The notes under the pieces were generated by a model. It did no database searches, was not told the DNA's origin, and worked only from the letters and a program-made list of their open reading frames with translations. This document shows, piece after piece, positions 11,617-23,200 of a DNA stretch of 64,000 nucleotides (within the stretch, counting starts at the first letter, position 1; the number at the start of each line of letters is the position of its first letter). Location of the stretch: assembly GCF_042453785.1 (NCBI RefSeq), contig NC_091675.1, forward strand, positions 1,004,501 through 1,068,500. Reading direction: 5' to 3'. The translations under genes were made by a program, and so were the position numbers. This DNA is from Malus domestica (Eukaryota; Streptophyta; Magnoliopsida; Rosales; Rosaceae).

Positions 11617-14600
11617 ATGGCGACGGCCACTTACTTCTTCCTTTTCCTCATAACAATTGTTATTCCTACAATTTATTTTCCCGCCACCTTAACGGCGGCT
11701 CAACGGCCGAGTCCAGAAACGTCACTCTCCGAGATCCAAGCGTTAACGGCGTTTAAGCGTAACCTCCACGACCCTCTTGGCGCTCTCGACGGCTGGGATT
11801 CGTCCACGCCGTCAGCCCCGTGCGACTGGCGCGGCGTCGTCTGTTACAGCAACCGAGTTCAGGAACTCCGCCTGCCTCGTCTCCACCTCGGCGGAAGAAT
11901 CACTGACCACCTCGCCAGCCTCCGCGACCTCCGCAAGCTCAGCCTCTACAGCAACAACTTCAACGGCTCTATACCTCCCTCTCTCTCGCAATGCGCTCTG
12001 TTACGGGCCATGTACCTGCATGGCAACTCGCTCACCGGGACTCTTCCGCCGGCGATTTTGAACCTCACCAACCTCCAAATCCTTAATGTCGCCCATAATT
12101 TCCTCTCCGGAAAAATATCCGGCGACATTCCGGTGAGCCTCTGGTACCTTGACCTCTCCTCGAACACATTCTCCGGTGAAATTCCGGCGAACTTATCTGC
12201 CGAATCAAGCCTCCAGCTGATCAATCTCTCGTTCAATCGGTTCTCCGGCGGGGTTCCGGCGACCATCGGAGGTCTCAAGAATCTTGAGTATCTGTGGCTG
12301 GACTCGAACCAGCTGCACGGTACTCTGCCGTCGGCGATTTCCAATTGCTCGTCGCTAGTGCATTTGAGCGCGGACGACAACGAGCTGAGAGGTCTGATTC
12401 CGACGACGATCGGAGCGATGCCAAAGCTTCAGGTGTTGTCGCTGTCGCGGAACAACCTGTCAGGAGCGGTCCCCGCGTCGTTGTTGTGCAGTACTGCAAA
12501 CAACGACTCGTCGTTGAGGATTGTGGAGCTCGGATTCAATGCACTCACGAGCATGGCTCAGCCGCCAGATATCTCAAAATGTTCGAGTGCAATGGGGGTT
12601 TTGGACTTAAAATCCAATCGGATAAGTGGCCCCTTCCCATCTTGGTTGACAAACGTGACAACAATTATGAGAATTCTAGATCTTTCTGGAAACATGTTTT
12701 CGGGTCAATTGCCGGCGAAGATTGGCAATCTTCTCCAGTTGGAGGAGTTTCGGGTGGCGAATAATTCGCTGAGTGGTGAAATTCCCGGTGAGATTGTGAA
12801 ATGTAGTTTGTTACAGGTCCTTGATGTTGAAGGAAACAGATTTTTGGGTCAAGTCCCTTCTTTTTTAGGAGGAATGAGGAGCTTGAAGGTGTTGTCTTTG
12901 GGTGGGAATTTATTCTCTGGTGCCATTCCGTCAAATTTAGGGGCACTTTCAAAGCTCGAATCTTTGGATTTGAGCAACAATAATCTGACTGGGAAAGTTC
13001 CAGATGAGCTCACGATGCAGCTAAGCAACTTGACTAGTTTGAATCTGAGTAATAACAAGTTTTCCGGTGAGATTATTAATGTTGGAGAGCTGAAAAGCTT
13101 GCAGGTTTTGAATTTGAGCAATTGTGAGTTTTCTGGAAGTGTTCCTGCAAGCATTGGCGGTTTGATGAAGCTTGAAACACTGGATTTGAGTAAACAGAAG
13201 CTTTCTGGGGAGTTGCCGATTCAGATTTTCGGGTTGCCAAATTTACAAGTTGTTGCTGTGCAGGAAAATCACTTATCAGGAGATGTCCCTCAAGGTTTTA
13301 GTAGCTTGATTAGTTTGATCTATCTTAACCTATCTTCCAATGCTTTTACTGGTGATATTCCTACCACTTACGGATTTCTCAACTCTTTACTTGTTCTATC
13401 TTTGTCTGGAAATCGTATTTCGGGTACAATCCCACAAGAGCTTGGAGATTGTTTGAATCTTCAGGTACTTGAGCTTCGCTCTAATCAATTAGAAGGCAAA
13501 ATTCCAGGTGATATATCTCACCTGTCCAATTTGAAAGAACTCAATGTAGGTCAGAATAAGCTGACCGGCAAAATCCCAGAGGAGATTTCAAAATGCTCTT
13601 CTCTGACTTCTCTGTTGTTAGATGCGAATCAACTTTCAGGTCACATACCAAACTCATTGCCTAAGTTATTGAACCTCACAGCGTTAGATCTTTCTTCTAA
13701 CAATCTGAGTGGCACCATCCCTGAAAGTCTGTCGCTCCTCGTCCCTAACTTGAAATACCTGAATTTGTCATACAACAACCTTGCTGGAGAGATACCGAAG
13801 CCACTCGGTTCTCAGTTCAATGATCCTTCTGTGTTTGCAAGGAATGGAGATTTATGTGGGAAGCCATTGGATAGAGAATGTGCAGATGTGAGAAGGAGAA
13901 AAAGAAACAGGTTGACTTTATTAATTGCGGTGGCTGTGGGTGGAGCTTTCCTGCTGGCATTGTGTTGTTGTGGCTATATTTACAGCCTACTGCGATGGCG
14001 GAAAAAGCTCAGAGAAACAGTAATTGGGGTGCAGAAGAAGCGAACTAGCCCTCGAACAAGCTCAGGGGATAAAAGCAGCCGGGGAAGTGGCGCTAATGGA
14101 GGGCCAAAACTCGTGATGTTCAATAGCAAGATCACGTATGCAGAGGCATTAGAAGCTACAAGACAATTCGATGAGGAAAATGTGCTTAGCAGAGGAAGAT
14201 ATGGATTGGTATTCAAGGCTATGTTTCAAGATGGAATGGTGCTCGCAATTCGACGTCTTACTGATGGTTTTCTTGATGAAGGTGGCTTCCGCAAAGAAGC
14301 TGAAGATCTTGGCAAGGTGAAGCATCGAAACCTGACAGTTCTACGAGGCTATTATGCCGGTGCTCCTGACGTGAGGCTCCTTGTGTACGATTACATGCCG
14401 AATGGAAACTTAGGCGCCCTTCTACAAGAGGCATCTCACCAAGACGGGCATGTATTAAATTGGCCAATGCGGCACCTCATAGCACTCGGCATTGCTCGTG
14501 GATTAGCCTACCTGCACTCTGCCTCAATGGTACACGGCGATGTAAAGCCTCAAAATGTTCTTTTCGATGCTGATTTCGAAGCCCATTTATCCGAATTTGG

Positions 14601-15054
14601 TCTAGACCGGCTAACCATAGCCACACCAGCAAAAGCATCCTCGTCTTCAACCGCTATTGGCTCCCTAGGCTATGTGTCCCCCGAAGCTGCATTAACAGGG
14701 CAAGCAACGAAAGAAGCCGATGTGTATAGTTTTGGGATCGTATTGCTGGAGATATTGACCGGGAGGAATCCGGTGACATTTACTCAAGACGAAGACATTG
14801 TGAAGTGGGTGAAGAAGCAACTTCAGAGAGGTCAAGTTTCTGAGCTGCTGGAGCCCGGGCTGCTGGAACTAGACCCGGAATCTTCGGATTGGGAAGAGTT
14901 CTTGTTGGGAGTGAAAGTGGGGCTTCTTTGCACGGCTCCTGATCCGCTTGATCGGCCATCCATTGCCGACATTGTGTTCATGCTTGAAGGTTGCAGAGTC
15001 GGACCCGACATCCCGTCCTCAGCTGATCCGACCTCTCTGCCTTCACCAGCCTAA
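11617..15054 (+). CDS. LRR receptor-like protein kinase (subfamily VII, At4g36180-like), copy 1; probable pseudokinase
   Basis: A single intronless frame of 1145 residues. Order: signal peptide (ATYFFLFLITIVIPTIYF), LRR N-cap with the paired-Cys motif APCDWRGVVC, about 26 plant LRRs of the LxxLxLxxNxLSGxIP type, a Cys pair near GDLCGKPLDREC, one membrane helix (LLIAVAVGGAFLLALCCCGY), a basic juxtamembrane segment and a cytoplasmic kinase-like domain. In the kinase the invariant VAIK lysine is replaced (MVLAIRRL), HRD reads HGD (VHGDVKPQNVLF) and DFG reads EFG (SEFGLDRL), so ATP/Mg handling is doubtful and signalling may be non-catalytic. The closest family member I recall is Arabidopsis At4g36180; ligand and partners are unknown to me. 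ATG 11617 is chosen because the frame upstream has no earlier ATG after the TATA box. Confidence 0.93.
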   Translation: MATATYFFLFLITIVIPTIYFPATLTAAQRPSPETSLSEIQALTAFKRNLHDPLGALDGWDSSTPSAPCDWRGVVCYSNRVQELRLPRLHLGGRITDHLASLRDLRKLSLYSNNFNGSIPPSLSQCALLRAMYLHGNSLTGTLPPAILNLTNLQILNVAHNFLSGKISGDIPVSLWYLDLSSNTFSGEIPANLSAESSLQLINLSFNRFSGGVPATIGGLKNLEYLWLDSNQLHGTLPSAISNCSSLVHLSADDNELRGLIPTTIGAMPKLQVLSLSRNNLSGAVPASLLCSTANNDSSLRIVELGFNALTSMAQPPDISKCSSAMGVLDLKSNRISGPFPSWLTNVTTIMRILDLSGNMFSGQLPAKIGNLLQLEEFRVANNSLSGEIPGEIVKCSLLQVLDVEGNRFLGQVPSFLGGMRSLKVLSLGGNLFSGAIPSNLGALSKLESLDLSNNNLTGKVPDELTMQLSNLTSLNLSNNKFSGEIINVGELKSLQVLNLSNCEFSGSVPASIGGLMKLETLDLSKQKLSGELPIQIFGLPNLQVVAVQENHLSGDVPQGFSSLISLIYLNLSSNAFTGDIPTTYGFLNSLLVLSLSGNRISGTIPQELGDCLNLQVLELRSNQLEGKIPGDISHLSNLKELNVGQNKLTGKIPEEISKCSSLTSLLLDANQLSGHIPNSLPKLLNLTALDLSSNNLSGTIPESLSLLVPNLKYLNLSYNNLAGEIPKPLGSQFNDPSVFARNGDLCGKPLDRECADVRRRKRNRLTLLIAVAVGGAFLLALCCCGYIYSLLRWRKKLRETVIGVQKKRTSPRTSSGDKSSRGSGANGGPKLVMFNSKITYAEALEATRQFDEENVLSRGRYGLVFKAMFQDGMVLAIRRLTDGFLDEGGFRKEAEDLGKVKHRNLTVLRGYYAGAPDVRLLVYDYMPNGNLGALLQEASHQDGHVLNWPMRHLIALGIARGLAYLHSASMVHGDVKPQNVLFDADFEAHLSEFGLDRLTIATPAKASSSSTAIGSLGYVSPEAALTGQATKEADVYSFGIVLLEILTGRNPVTFTQDEDIVKWVKKQLQRGQVSELLEPGLLELDPESSDWEEFLLGVKVGLLCTAPDPLDRPSIADIVFMLEGCRVGPDIPSSADPTSLPSPA

Positions 15055-15235
15055 TTTTCAATCTCAGTTTTATTAAAAAAAAAAAAAAAGACTACATTAT
15101 CTTCGTTCCCGCAGTTTTAGGTTTTTGATTAATTCATTTTCTACCATATGTTTGGCCTTTATTCTTGTGTTTTTCCTAATTTTGCTCAATTAACTATGAC
15201 CTAACTGCGCCATGGGACCACTTCATTTTTTTTAG

Positions 15236-15393
15236 GAAAACTAATTAAAAGGGTTTGAAAACTTTGAGTTTTAATGATAATGACAAAATAAAAGGTAAAC
15301 TGAATAGTAACAGGATTGACTTTTTAGTGTAAAAATGTGGTTTTTCGTTAAAGTGAACAGTACTGAGAGTTTTTCGTTAAAGTTCTTTTTTTT
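15236..15393. repeat. Short interspersed repeat family, copy B (inverted)
   Basis: Reverse-oriented relative to copies A, C and D. Shared words include GAAAACTTTGAGTTTTAA, GTAAACTGAATAGTA, TTTTTCGTTAAAGTGAACAG and the edge TTTTTCGTTAAAGTTC. It starts about 180 bp after the stop of LRR-RLK copy 1. Confidence 0.6.
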
Positions 15394-16363
15394 TTATTTT
15401 TTATTCTATTGAGCTTAGATCCAAAGTAAGATTTCAAATTTTTGAAGGAATAGATTTATTTCCCGTATTCACACAAGTTATTAGCGCTCATGAATCTAGC
15501 AGTAGTGGCTTAAGAGAGGCTGAAATTTCTCTACAAGGCTTCTCTGTTTTTGAAAATATGGACTATCGTGATGAAGCTATCAACTTTCCTAATGCTAACG
15601 GGGGTAAATTTTTTATTTTAAACATGAGAGTGATTTACATGTACAGGTAATACTATTAGTGTTGGTGTTACAACGTATGCTTCACACATGTATTATTGGT
15701 ATAGAACAATATTGGCATGGGCAGTGGCTGAGGTAGGAATTGGCTGCCATAAGCAAATACACCAACTTTTGTGCAAGATTATTGATCAATCTTTTTAATT
15801 CATTGAACTCACTATGAAATACTGTTGATTAATATAGTGTTTTAATAAATAATGAAAATTAAAGCAAGCATGCATACATCTCTATTAATTAATGAAATCC
15901 TCTTTGTCAACCAAAAGACAGTGAAAAGACTATTTAATCTTCTATCATACAAAAAAAATGTGAGCAATAATGTAATTTCACAGGTCTAAATTTTACTTCT
16001 TTTTATTGAAGTTTCACCTACAGGTGATGTTAAAATACCTCTAATATTTAAAATAAAAAATAAAAAACAAAAACAAAAACCTCTCACTCCCCCCCACACG
16101 TTCTCTCTCTCTCTCTCTCCCTCACTCCTTCTCATTTAAAAAAAATGTGTTCATAAATATAAAGTGTGTAAGCAAATGCTGAACTTAATTATTGGAAGTT
16201 GTTATTGGGGTATTGGGATCAATAGAAAAAATATAGTGTGGAGTAATATAGAGTTGTTGGGGTCATGTGAACCCATTGACCCCCCTTTCCCTCCGCTACT
16301 GGGCATGGGACTCACCGAATCTGTGTATGATTGGGTGTGTAAGTTAGCTCATTTGGGGTGAAG

Positions 16364-16539
16364 CACGTGGCTAGTCCTATAGAGAGGTGAAAGTAGCCGT
16401 TAAGATAGAACGTTCGCTAGGCACGTGGTCCCTTAATCAGATTCTTTGGGCCTTGCTTGCACGTCGGATATTATTAGGATATTGTTAACCGGCACGTGGT
16501 TTTTTTTTTTTTTTTTTTTTATGTTGCTGCCAGCACGTG
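16364..16539. promoter_or_regulatory. Cluster of four G-boxes (CACGTG)
   Basis: GCACGTGG occurs at 16363-16370, 16421-16428, 16492-16499 and 16533-16540, and two of the copies extend to GCACGTGGTCCCTTA. In plants CACGTG binds bZIP and bHLH factors (ABA, light). No gene start is near: the closest coding ends are ~1.3 kb and ~3.7 kb away, both 3' ends. The extended shared sequence suggests local duplication of a small unit. Confidence 0.5.
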
Positions 16540-17391
16540 GTCCCTTATCTCTTCCAACAGCATTGATGTGACCAAGTGCGTTTTATTTTGGCAAATAATA
16601 TTTTACCACAATGGTGGAAAAAAGTTGAGTTCTTACATTACAATATAAGTTTAAACTTCGTTGATGACTAATTTAACATCTAATCGAACAAAATTTATTA
16701 TTTGACAAAAAAAAAAAGGAAATGATTATCTTCGGATCTCTTTCATCTAAATTTAGAGGATCCTTCAATTCTATCCGTTCAAAAGAAAATCGAACCGAAG
16801 GGATCCGACTCTGTTGGAGGCAAGCCTTGCAAGTAATTTTTGAGATCTTGAGGATCCGACTGGAAGGAATCCAGAGAGGATCCTTTCCCTTATTTTAGTG
16901 GCCAGGTAGACCAAAATCTTTTGCGAGTCTTTTTTATCTTTGAAAGAGTGGACAAGCATGGCAAAATTACAGCTGATCTCCTTTTGAAGTTTTTTTAAAA
17001 AAAAGTCGGTTTTATTTCTATTAGCAAGTTAGTTCAATGTGGTCTAAATGGACCCTATAAAATATCATGAAAACGAACAGACCACTAAAGTAAAGGAGCA
17101 GGAAGTACCACTCACTATTCAATTGCAAAGACATGTCACTCTCATAGACTTTACCCTTATTTGCCTCTAATTCACTCAGACCTTGACATTTGTCTGAGGA
17201 GAATGATATCCGCACACTTTTTTCTACACATGCAATCTCTGAATTTTTTCTAGTCTTTAAATTGAAATTAAATCAATTAAAAGAGAATCATGGAGGAAAC
17301 AGGTATGCGGAAATTATTTTCCTTTGACTGACGTGAGGCACACACTATGAGAATGGGAAGGAGGAAGGAGCAAGTAATCAGTTGAAAAATG

Positions 17392-17535
17392 GAACCAAAG
17401 ATAAAAATATGGGCTTGTAATGTAAGAAATTGGGCCTTTGGCATAAGCCCATATGAAATTATGAAACCAAAAATAAAAGTAAGGGCTTGGTAATGTAAGA
17501 AATTGGGCCATTGGCCATAGGCCCATATGAAATTA
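17392..17535. repeat. Two-copy direct repeat (~72 bp) beside the tRNA-Glu gene
   Basis: The stretch from GAACCAAAGATAAAA to GCCCATATGAAATTAT (about 17392-17461) is followed by a diverged second copy (about 17462-17535). Both contain AATGTAAGAAATTGGGCC and end in GCCCATATGAAATTA. The same GGGCC...GCCCATATGAAA pattern borders the other tRNA-Glu genes at 26.7 and 36.2 kb, so it travels with this tRNA family. Confidence 0.7.
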
Positions 17536-17577
17536 AACACCCAAAAGCAAAAAGTTATAAAAAAAAATAATAATGTT

Positions 17578-17649
17578 TCCGTTGCCGGGACTTGAACCCG
17601 GGTCTTTCGGGTGAGAGCCGAATATCCTGACCAACTAGACTACAACGGA
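17578..17649 (-). tRNA. tRNA-Glu (anticodon CUC)
   Basis: The reverse complement folds as a complete 72-nt cloverleaf: acceptor TCCGTTG/CAACGGA, D-arm around TAGTCTAGTTGGTCAGGATA, anticodon stem TTCGG/CCGAA with loop CTCTCAC (anticodon CTC), T-arm CCGGG-TTCAAGT-CCCGG. A-box and B-box (GGTTCAAGTCC) are both present. No intron. Identical in sequence to the gene at 26773-26844. Confidence 0.97.
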
Positions 17650-19199
17650 TTGTTGATGTAAGTTGCACGCATACGTTATAAATAGTGCACTAATCAGTAA
17701 GAGTCCTCACGCATCAAATCTTTGAATTTTTGAATTGTATCTTTGTTACACTTGTATGCTTAAATGCCTATAGGAAAAACTGAGGGATGATTTACACCAT
17801 GGTTTGCTAATACAAACATTGCACATAGGTTGTATTTTGTTACCTTTCGACTTCAAATAGGCTGCAATTTTCAATGCAGACGGTTCTAGCTAGTCAAGCT
17901 CCCGTACTCAAGTTTTTTTTCTTCAAAAGATGGGATTATAAATATGAAGTCAACACTTGCTTAATGTGTTTTTGTATTTAGTAGTATTGCACATAGTCAT
18001 GTTGGGTCAATACCCGATTACAATGCATTTGTGAATTAGATGCCAATAATGACCTGGAAGGGAGCAATAATAACTTATTCAAGTCATTCATGTCATTCAA
18101 ATCACTTCCGTCAAAACAAACGACAAAAGATATAAAATAATAGGTATACAACAAACGATACATGAAAATTTCTCTCGTAATAGATGGTGGTATTGGTAGC
18201 CTCTGAATGGCACGAGCGAGTTATGAAATGCATGCAATTGCAATGGAAGTGAGAACGACATGTCATGCAATTGAATACAGTGAAAAGTTTGTTCGATGGT
18301 CTGTTCGTTTTTCATGACCCGATTAAATGTGTTGTCGACTTTCATTTGATATTTGTTATACATCCATCGTGCATGCCCATCCTCAATGAAATTCACCTTC
18401 ATTTTAACCATCCCTTTCACTTTTTTCACTTGGTCACGTACTCTGCAACCTCTCTATTATCATCTCTGTTCTTTGTTCTTATTACTCAGTGGTGATGTCG
18501 CAGTCTGATGCAGTTGTGGGATCCACAACAACCACACAGTTTTCCATGTGCCAGTCCTATTATTGCTTACAACTGTTTCAATCACCAGAAATTTTCTCTT
18601 ACAAACAAGATTTTTATTTTTAAATTCATTAAATCCAATAGTTAAGATCTAATTTTATGAAATTCAATGGTAAAAAAAAAAATTTAACAGTCCAAATTTA
18701 ACTCTAACGGCTAAAGTAATTAAAAAAAATCTTTAATTTGTTTCATATTTTTTCATAGTGTTTAACGAGTTTCATGGTGTCGATTAGTGATTTTTCAGTA
18801 TTTATCATAATCTAAATATTTTTAAGTTAAAATGTTCATAAAATTAAATTAAGATCGCCTGCATATATATATTTTTTAAAGTTACTTTAAGAAAAAAAAA
18901 ATAGTCTAAATTCTTTCTTTAATAATCTAGTGTTAAAATTTTAGACCATACGGGTTGAAGCAGAAAAACTATTTTTGGGTTAAAATCTAAATTTCTAGAC
19001 TAAAAATTTTAAATTTTAAGCCAAGGGTTGGAGATGGTCTTAGCGTTAAAGTCACACATGCATATTAGATGTTTGTTGCATGGGGTGAATTATAGACGAG
19101 AGCATTTTATCAGAGAATAACTTATATAAAATGTGTTTAGATGAATTCGTTTGATATAAGATGGCAAAGAATTTAGGAAATAAAGTATAATAAAAAAAA

Positions 19200-19343
19200 A
19201 GATGTGTTATCCACACATTTTTTTTTACTTTTCACACACCCTTTGTTAATTTCTGTCATTTGATCGTCTTCAATTCATCCGATCCAACGGTCAAAAATAA
19301 AAAAGATGTGGGAGAAGAAAATGAATGTGTGGATATCACATCT
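19200..19343. mobile_element. MITE with 20-bp terminal inverted repeats
   Basis: Left end AGATGTGTTATCCACACATT (19200-19219) and the reverse complement of the right end (19324-19343) differ at one base of twenty. The 144-bp element has no coding capacity. It is flanked by A-runs on both sides, so the target-site duplication cannot be read clearly. Confidence 0.75.
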
Positions 19344-19663
19344 CTAAAAAAAATATCGAAGGAAAAGGTCAGTGTCGGTTCACATCGAATGCTCTTTGGA
19401 CCGGTCAGGGACCACGTGATGGTCAACACTTTATCGACTAAAATCCGACGTGCAATGCCCAAAGAATCTGATTAGCGTAGGGGTCCGACACTTCCGTGGG
19501 TCCCGACGCCTCTGCATCTCTTTTTCCGATAAAGACGCCTATGCCCTGAAGGGAGACGTCGTATCTTAACGGCTACTTTCACCTGTCTTCAGGGCTCGAC
19601 ACGTGGCACCCGATTGAGAATTTGTCATTTGGCGGGAATTAGAATAACTACAGAAAAGAAATA

Positions 19664-19811
19664 AGAAAGTTTTAACAAAATATTTCCGGTACTGTTTGCT
19701 TTTAACGAAAAAAACATATTTTTACCCGTCTCTGGTACTATTCACTACATCTTTATTTGTCATTTTTCATTCAAACTAATTTTTTTTTTGAAATTTTCAT
19801 TAGTTTTCCTA
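19664..19811. repeat. Short interspersed repeat family, copy C
   Basis: Contains AGTTTTAACAAAATATTTCC, GGTACTGTTTGCTTTTAACG, CTGGTACTATTCACTACATC and ends near TTTTCATTAGTTTTCCT. It is in the same orientation as copies A and D and lies about 480 bp past the stop of LRR-RLK copy 2. Confidence 0.6.
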
Positions 19812-20286
19812 AGAAATATACCTTAACCTACACCAAGCCACTACTATGAAATTGAATGATGTTCTGCTTAAATATTTGAAGTGGTCATTAAGAACTAACT
19901 TAGATTTCACCACCGTAGCATATCCGTCGTAGTCAAATTCTCCCCTTACGTACTAATATTTGTTTGCCAAAAATAACTATCTCAAAACATACGAGAAAAC
20001 ATAGACGTTAAAGTGATACCGTCTCAAATAAACTATGTGATGCAAAGTTAAACACGTAGCGAGGCAAATAGTTACGAACACTTTGGCCTTAACATTCTTT
20101 AACGTCCATGATTCAGGAGAACTTAGATTAAGTCTTTCGGCGCTGTCAGGTGCAAGTTATGAAATTGAGCAAAAGCAGGAAAAGAGAGGAATAAAGGGCA
20201 AACCAATAAGTACATACAACTGCAGAAATGAAGACGATGATGATTGAGGATAGTGATTTGTTAAAATTAAAAAATTAAATTAAAAA

Positions 20287-23200
20287 TTAGACCGGTGAAG
20301 GCAGAGAGGTGGGATCAGCTGAGGACGGAATATCCTGTGCGACCCTGCAACCTTCAAGCATGAACACAATGTCGGCAATCAACGGCCGATCAAGCGGATC
20401 AGGAGCCGTGCAAAGAAGCCCCACTTTCACTCCGAGCAAGAACTCTTCCCAATCCGACGATTCGGGGTCAATTTCGAGCAGCCCGGGCTCGAGCAGCTCG
20501 GAAACTTGACCACTCTGCAGCTGCTTCTTCACCCACTTGACAATGTCTTCGTCTTGTGTAAACATCACCGGCTTCCTCCCGGTTAAAATCTCCAACAATA
20601 CAATCCCGAAACTGTACACGTCGGCTTCTTTCGTCGCTTGCCCCGTCAATGCAGCTTCAGGGGATACGTAGCCTAAGGACCCGATCGGCGTAGTAGACGA
20701 TGAAGCTTCTGCTGGTGTGGCTATGGTTAGCCGGTCTAGTCCAAATTCGGACAAATGCGCTTCGAAATCAGCATCGAAAAGAACGTTTTGTGGCTTTACA
20801 TCACCGTGTACGATTGACATGGAGTGGAGAAATGCTAATCCGCGGGCAATGCCGAGCGCAATGAGGTGCCGCATTGGCCAATTTAGGACGTGCCCGTCTT
20901 GGTGAGATGCCTCTTGGAGAAGAGTGCCTAAGTTTCCATTTGGCATGTAATCGTACACGAGGAGCCTCACGTCGGGAGGACCTGCGTAGTAGCCTCGGAG
21001 GACTGTTAGGTTTCGATGCTTCACCTTGCCAAGAGCTTCAGCTTCTTTGCGAAAACCGCCTTCATCGAGGAATCCATCAGGAAGACGCCGTATTGAAAGC
21101 ACCATTCCATCTTGGAATGTAGCCTTGAATACAGGTCCATATCTTCCCCTGCTTAGCACATTTTCCTCATCGAATTGTCTTGTTGCTTCTAATGCCTCCG
21201 CATACGTGATCTTGCTGGTGAACATTACAAGTTTTGGCCCTCCATTTTCTCCACTTCCCCGGCTCCTGTCTCCTGAGCTTCCTCGAGGGCTTGTTCGCTT
21301 CTTTTGGGGCCCGGTTACCATTTCTCTAAGCTTTTTCCGCCATCGCAAGAGGCTGTAAACGTAGCCACAACAACACAATGCCAGAAGCAAAGCTCCTGCC
21401 ACAGCCACCCCAATTAATAAAATCAACCTATTCCTTTTTCTCCTTCTCACATCTGCACATTCTCTATTCAACGGCTTCCCACATAAATCTCTGTTCATTG
21501 CAAACACAGAAGGATCGTTGAACTGGGAACCCAGCGGCTTTGGAATCTCTCCAGCAAGGTTGTTGTTTGACAAATTCAGGTATTTCAAGTGAGGGACGAG
21601 GAGCCAAAGATTATCTGGGATGGCGCCGCTCAGCCTGTTAGAGGAAAGATCTAACACTGTGAGGTTCAATAACTTAGGCAATGAGTTTGGTATTTGACCC
21701 GAAAGTTGATTCCCATCTAACAACAGAGAAGTCAGAGAGGAGCAGTTGGAAATCTCCTCTGGGATTTCACCTGTCAACTTATTGTGACCTACATTGAGCT
21801 CTTTCAAATTGGATAGGCGAGAGATATCGGCTGGAATTTCGCCTCCTAATTGATTAGAACGAAGCTCGAGCACTCGAAGATTCAAACCATCTCCAAGCTC
21901 TTGTGGGATTGTGCCCGAAATGCGATTTCCAGACAATGATAGAACAAGTAATGAGTTGAGAAATCCATAAGTGGTGGGAATAACACCAGTAAAGGCATTG
22001 GAAGACATGTTTAGATAGATCAAACTAATCAAGCTACTAAAACCTTGAGGGACATCTCCAGATAAGTGATTTTCCTGCAGAGCAACCACTTGTAAATTTG
22101 GCAACCCGAAAATCTGAACCGGCAACTCCCCGGAAAGCTTCTGCTTGCTCAAATCCAGTGTTTCAAGCTTCATCAAACCACCAACGCTGGCAGGAACACT
22201 CCCCGAAAACCCGCAATTGCTCAAATTCAAAACCTGCAAGCTCTTCAAATCTCCAACATTAATAATCTCACCAGAAAATCTGTTGTTACTCAGATTCAAA
22301 CTTGTCAAGTTGCTTAGCTGCATCATGAGCTCATCTGGAACTTTCCCGGTCAGATTATTGTTGCTCAAATTCAAGGATTCGAGCTGCGAAAGCGCTCCTA
22401 AACTCGCTGGAATGTCGCCGGAGAATAAATTCCTACCCAAAGACAACACCTTCAAGCTCCTCATTCCTCCCAAAAACAAAGGAACTTGACCCAAAAATCT
22501 GTTTCCTTCAACATCAAGGACCTGTAACAAACTACATTTCACAATCTCATTGGGAAGTTCACCACTCAGCGAATTATTTGCCGCCCGAAACTCCTCCAAC
22601 CGGAGAAGATTGCCAATCTCCGCCGGCAGTTGACCCGACAACATGTTTCCAGAAAGATCTAGAACTCTCATAATTGTTGTCACGTTTGTCAACCAAGAAG
22701 GGAACGGACCACTTATCCGATTGGATTTTAAGTCCAGAACCCCCAATATACTCGAACATTTTGAGATATCTGGCGGCTCAGCAATGCTCGTGAGCGCATT
22801 GAATCCGAGCTCCACGATCCTCAACGACGAGTCGTTGTTAGCAGTACTGCACAACAACGACGTGGGGACAGACCCTGACAGCTCGTTCCATGACAGCGAC
22901 ACCACCTGAAGCTTCGGCATCGCTCCGATCGTCGTCGGAACCAAACCTCTCAGCGAGTTGTCGTCGGCGCTCAAATGCACGAGCGACGAGCAGTTGGAAA
23001 TCGCCGAGGGCAGAGTGCCATACAGCTGGTTCGAGTCAAACCACAGATATTCAAGATTCTTGAGACCTCCGATGGTCGCCGGAACCACGCCGGAGAACCG
23101 ATTGAACGAGAGGTTGACAAGCTGGAGGCTTGAGTCGGCGGAGAAATTCGCCGGAATCTCCCCGGAGAATGTGTTCGATGAAAGGTCGAGGAACCGAAGG

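Larger units (their letters stand above)
15055..20286. other. 5.2 kb intergenic block between the two convergent LRR-RLKs
   Basis: Apart from a tRNA gene no gene is seen. The first ~170 bp after each kinase stop are related (each contains TTTGSCCTTTATTC and TTTTGCTCAATT words), so the inverted duplication extends past the coding ends. The block holds two copies of the short interspersed repeat (about 15236-15393 and 19664-19811), a CT microsatellite (16101-16122), four G-boxes (16364-16539), a GGATCC-rich degraded repeat (about 16735-16895), a 72-bp direct repeat (17392-17535) and a MITE (19200-19343). About 18600-19040 is AT-rich and ends in GGTTGGAGATGGTCTTAG, a typical edge of plant non-autonomous transposons. 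Confidence 0.5.

Noticed and set aside
12294-12764. 156-codon frame inside the LRR kinase
   Set aside because: Alternate-frame shadow of the LRR coding sequence.
16501-16520. Poly-T run as a Pol III terminator or integrated cDNA tail
   Set aside because: No Pol III gene or cDNA-like sequence adjoins it; a simple homopolymer.
16735-16895. GGATCC-rich segment as a complete transposon
   Set aside because: Inverted words are present but ends and target duplication cannot be defined; kept only as a degraded repeat in the intergenic note.
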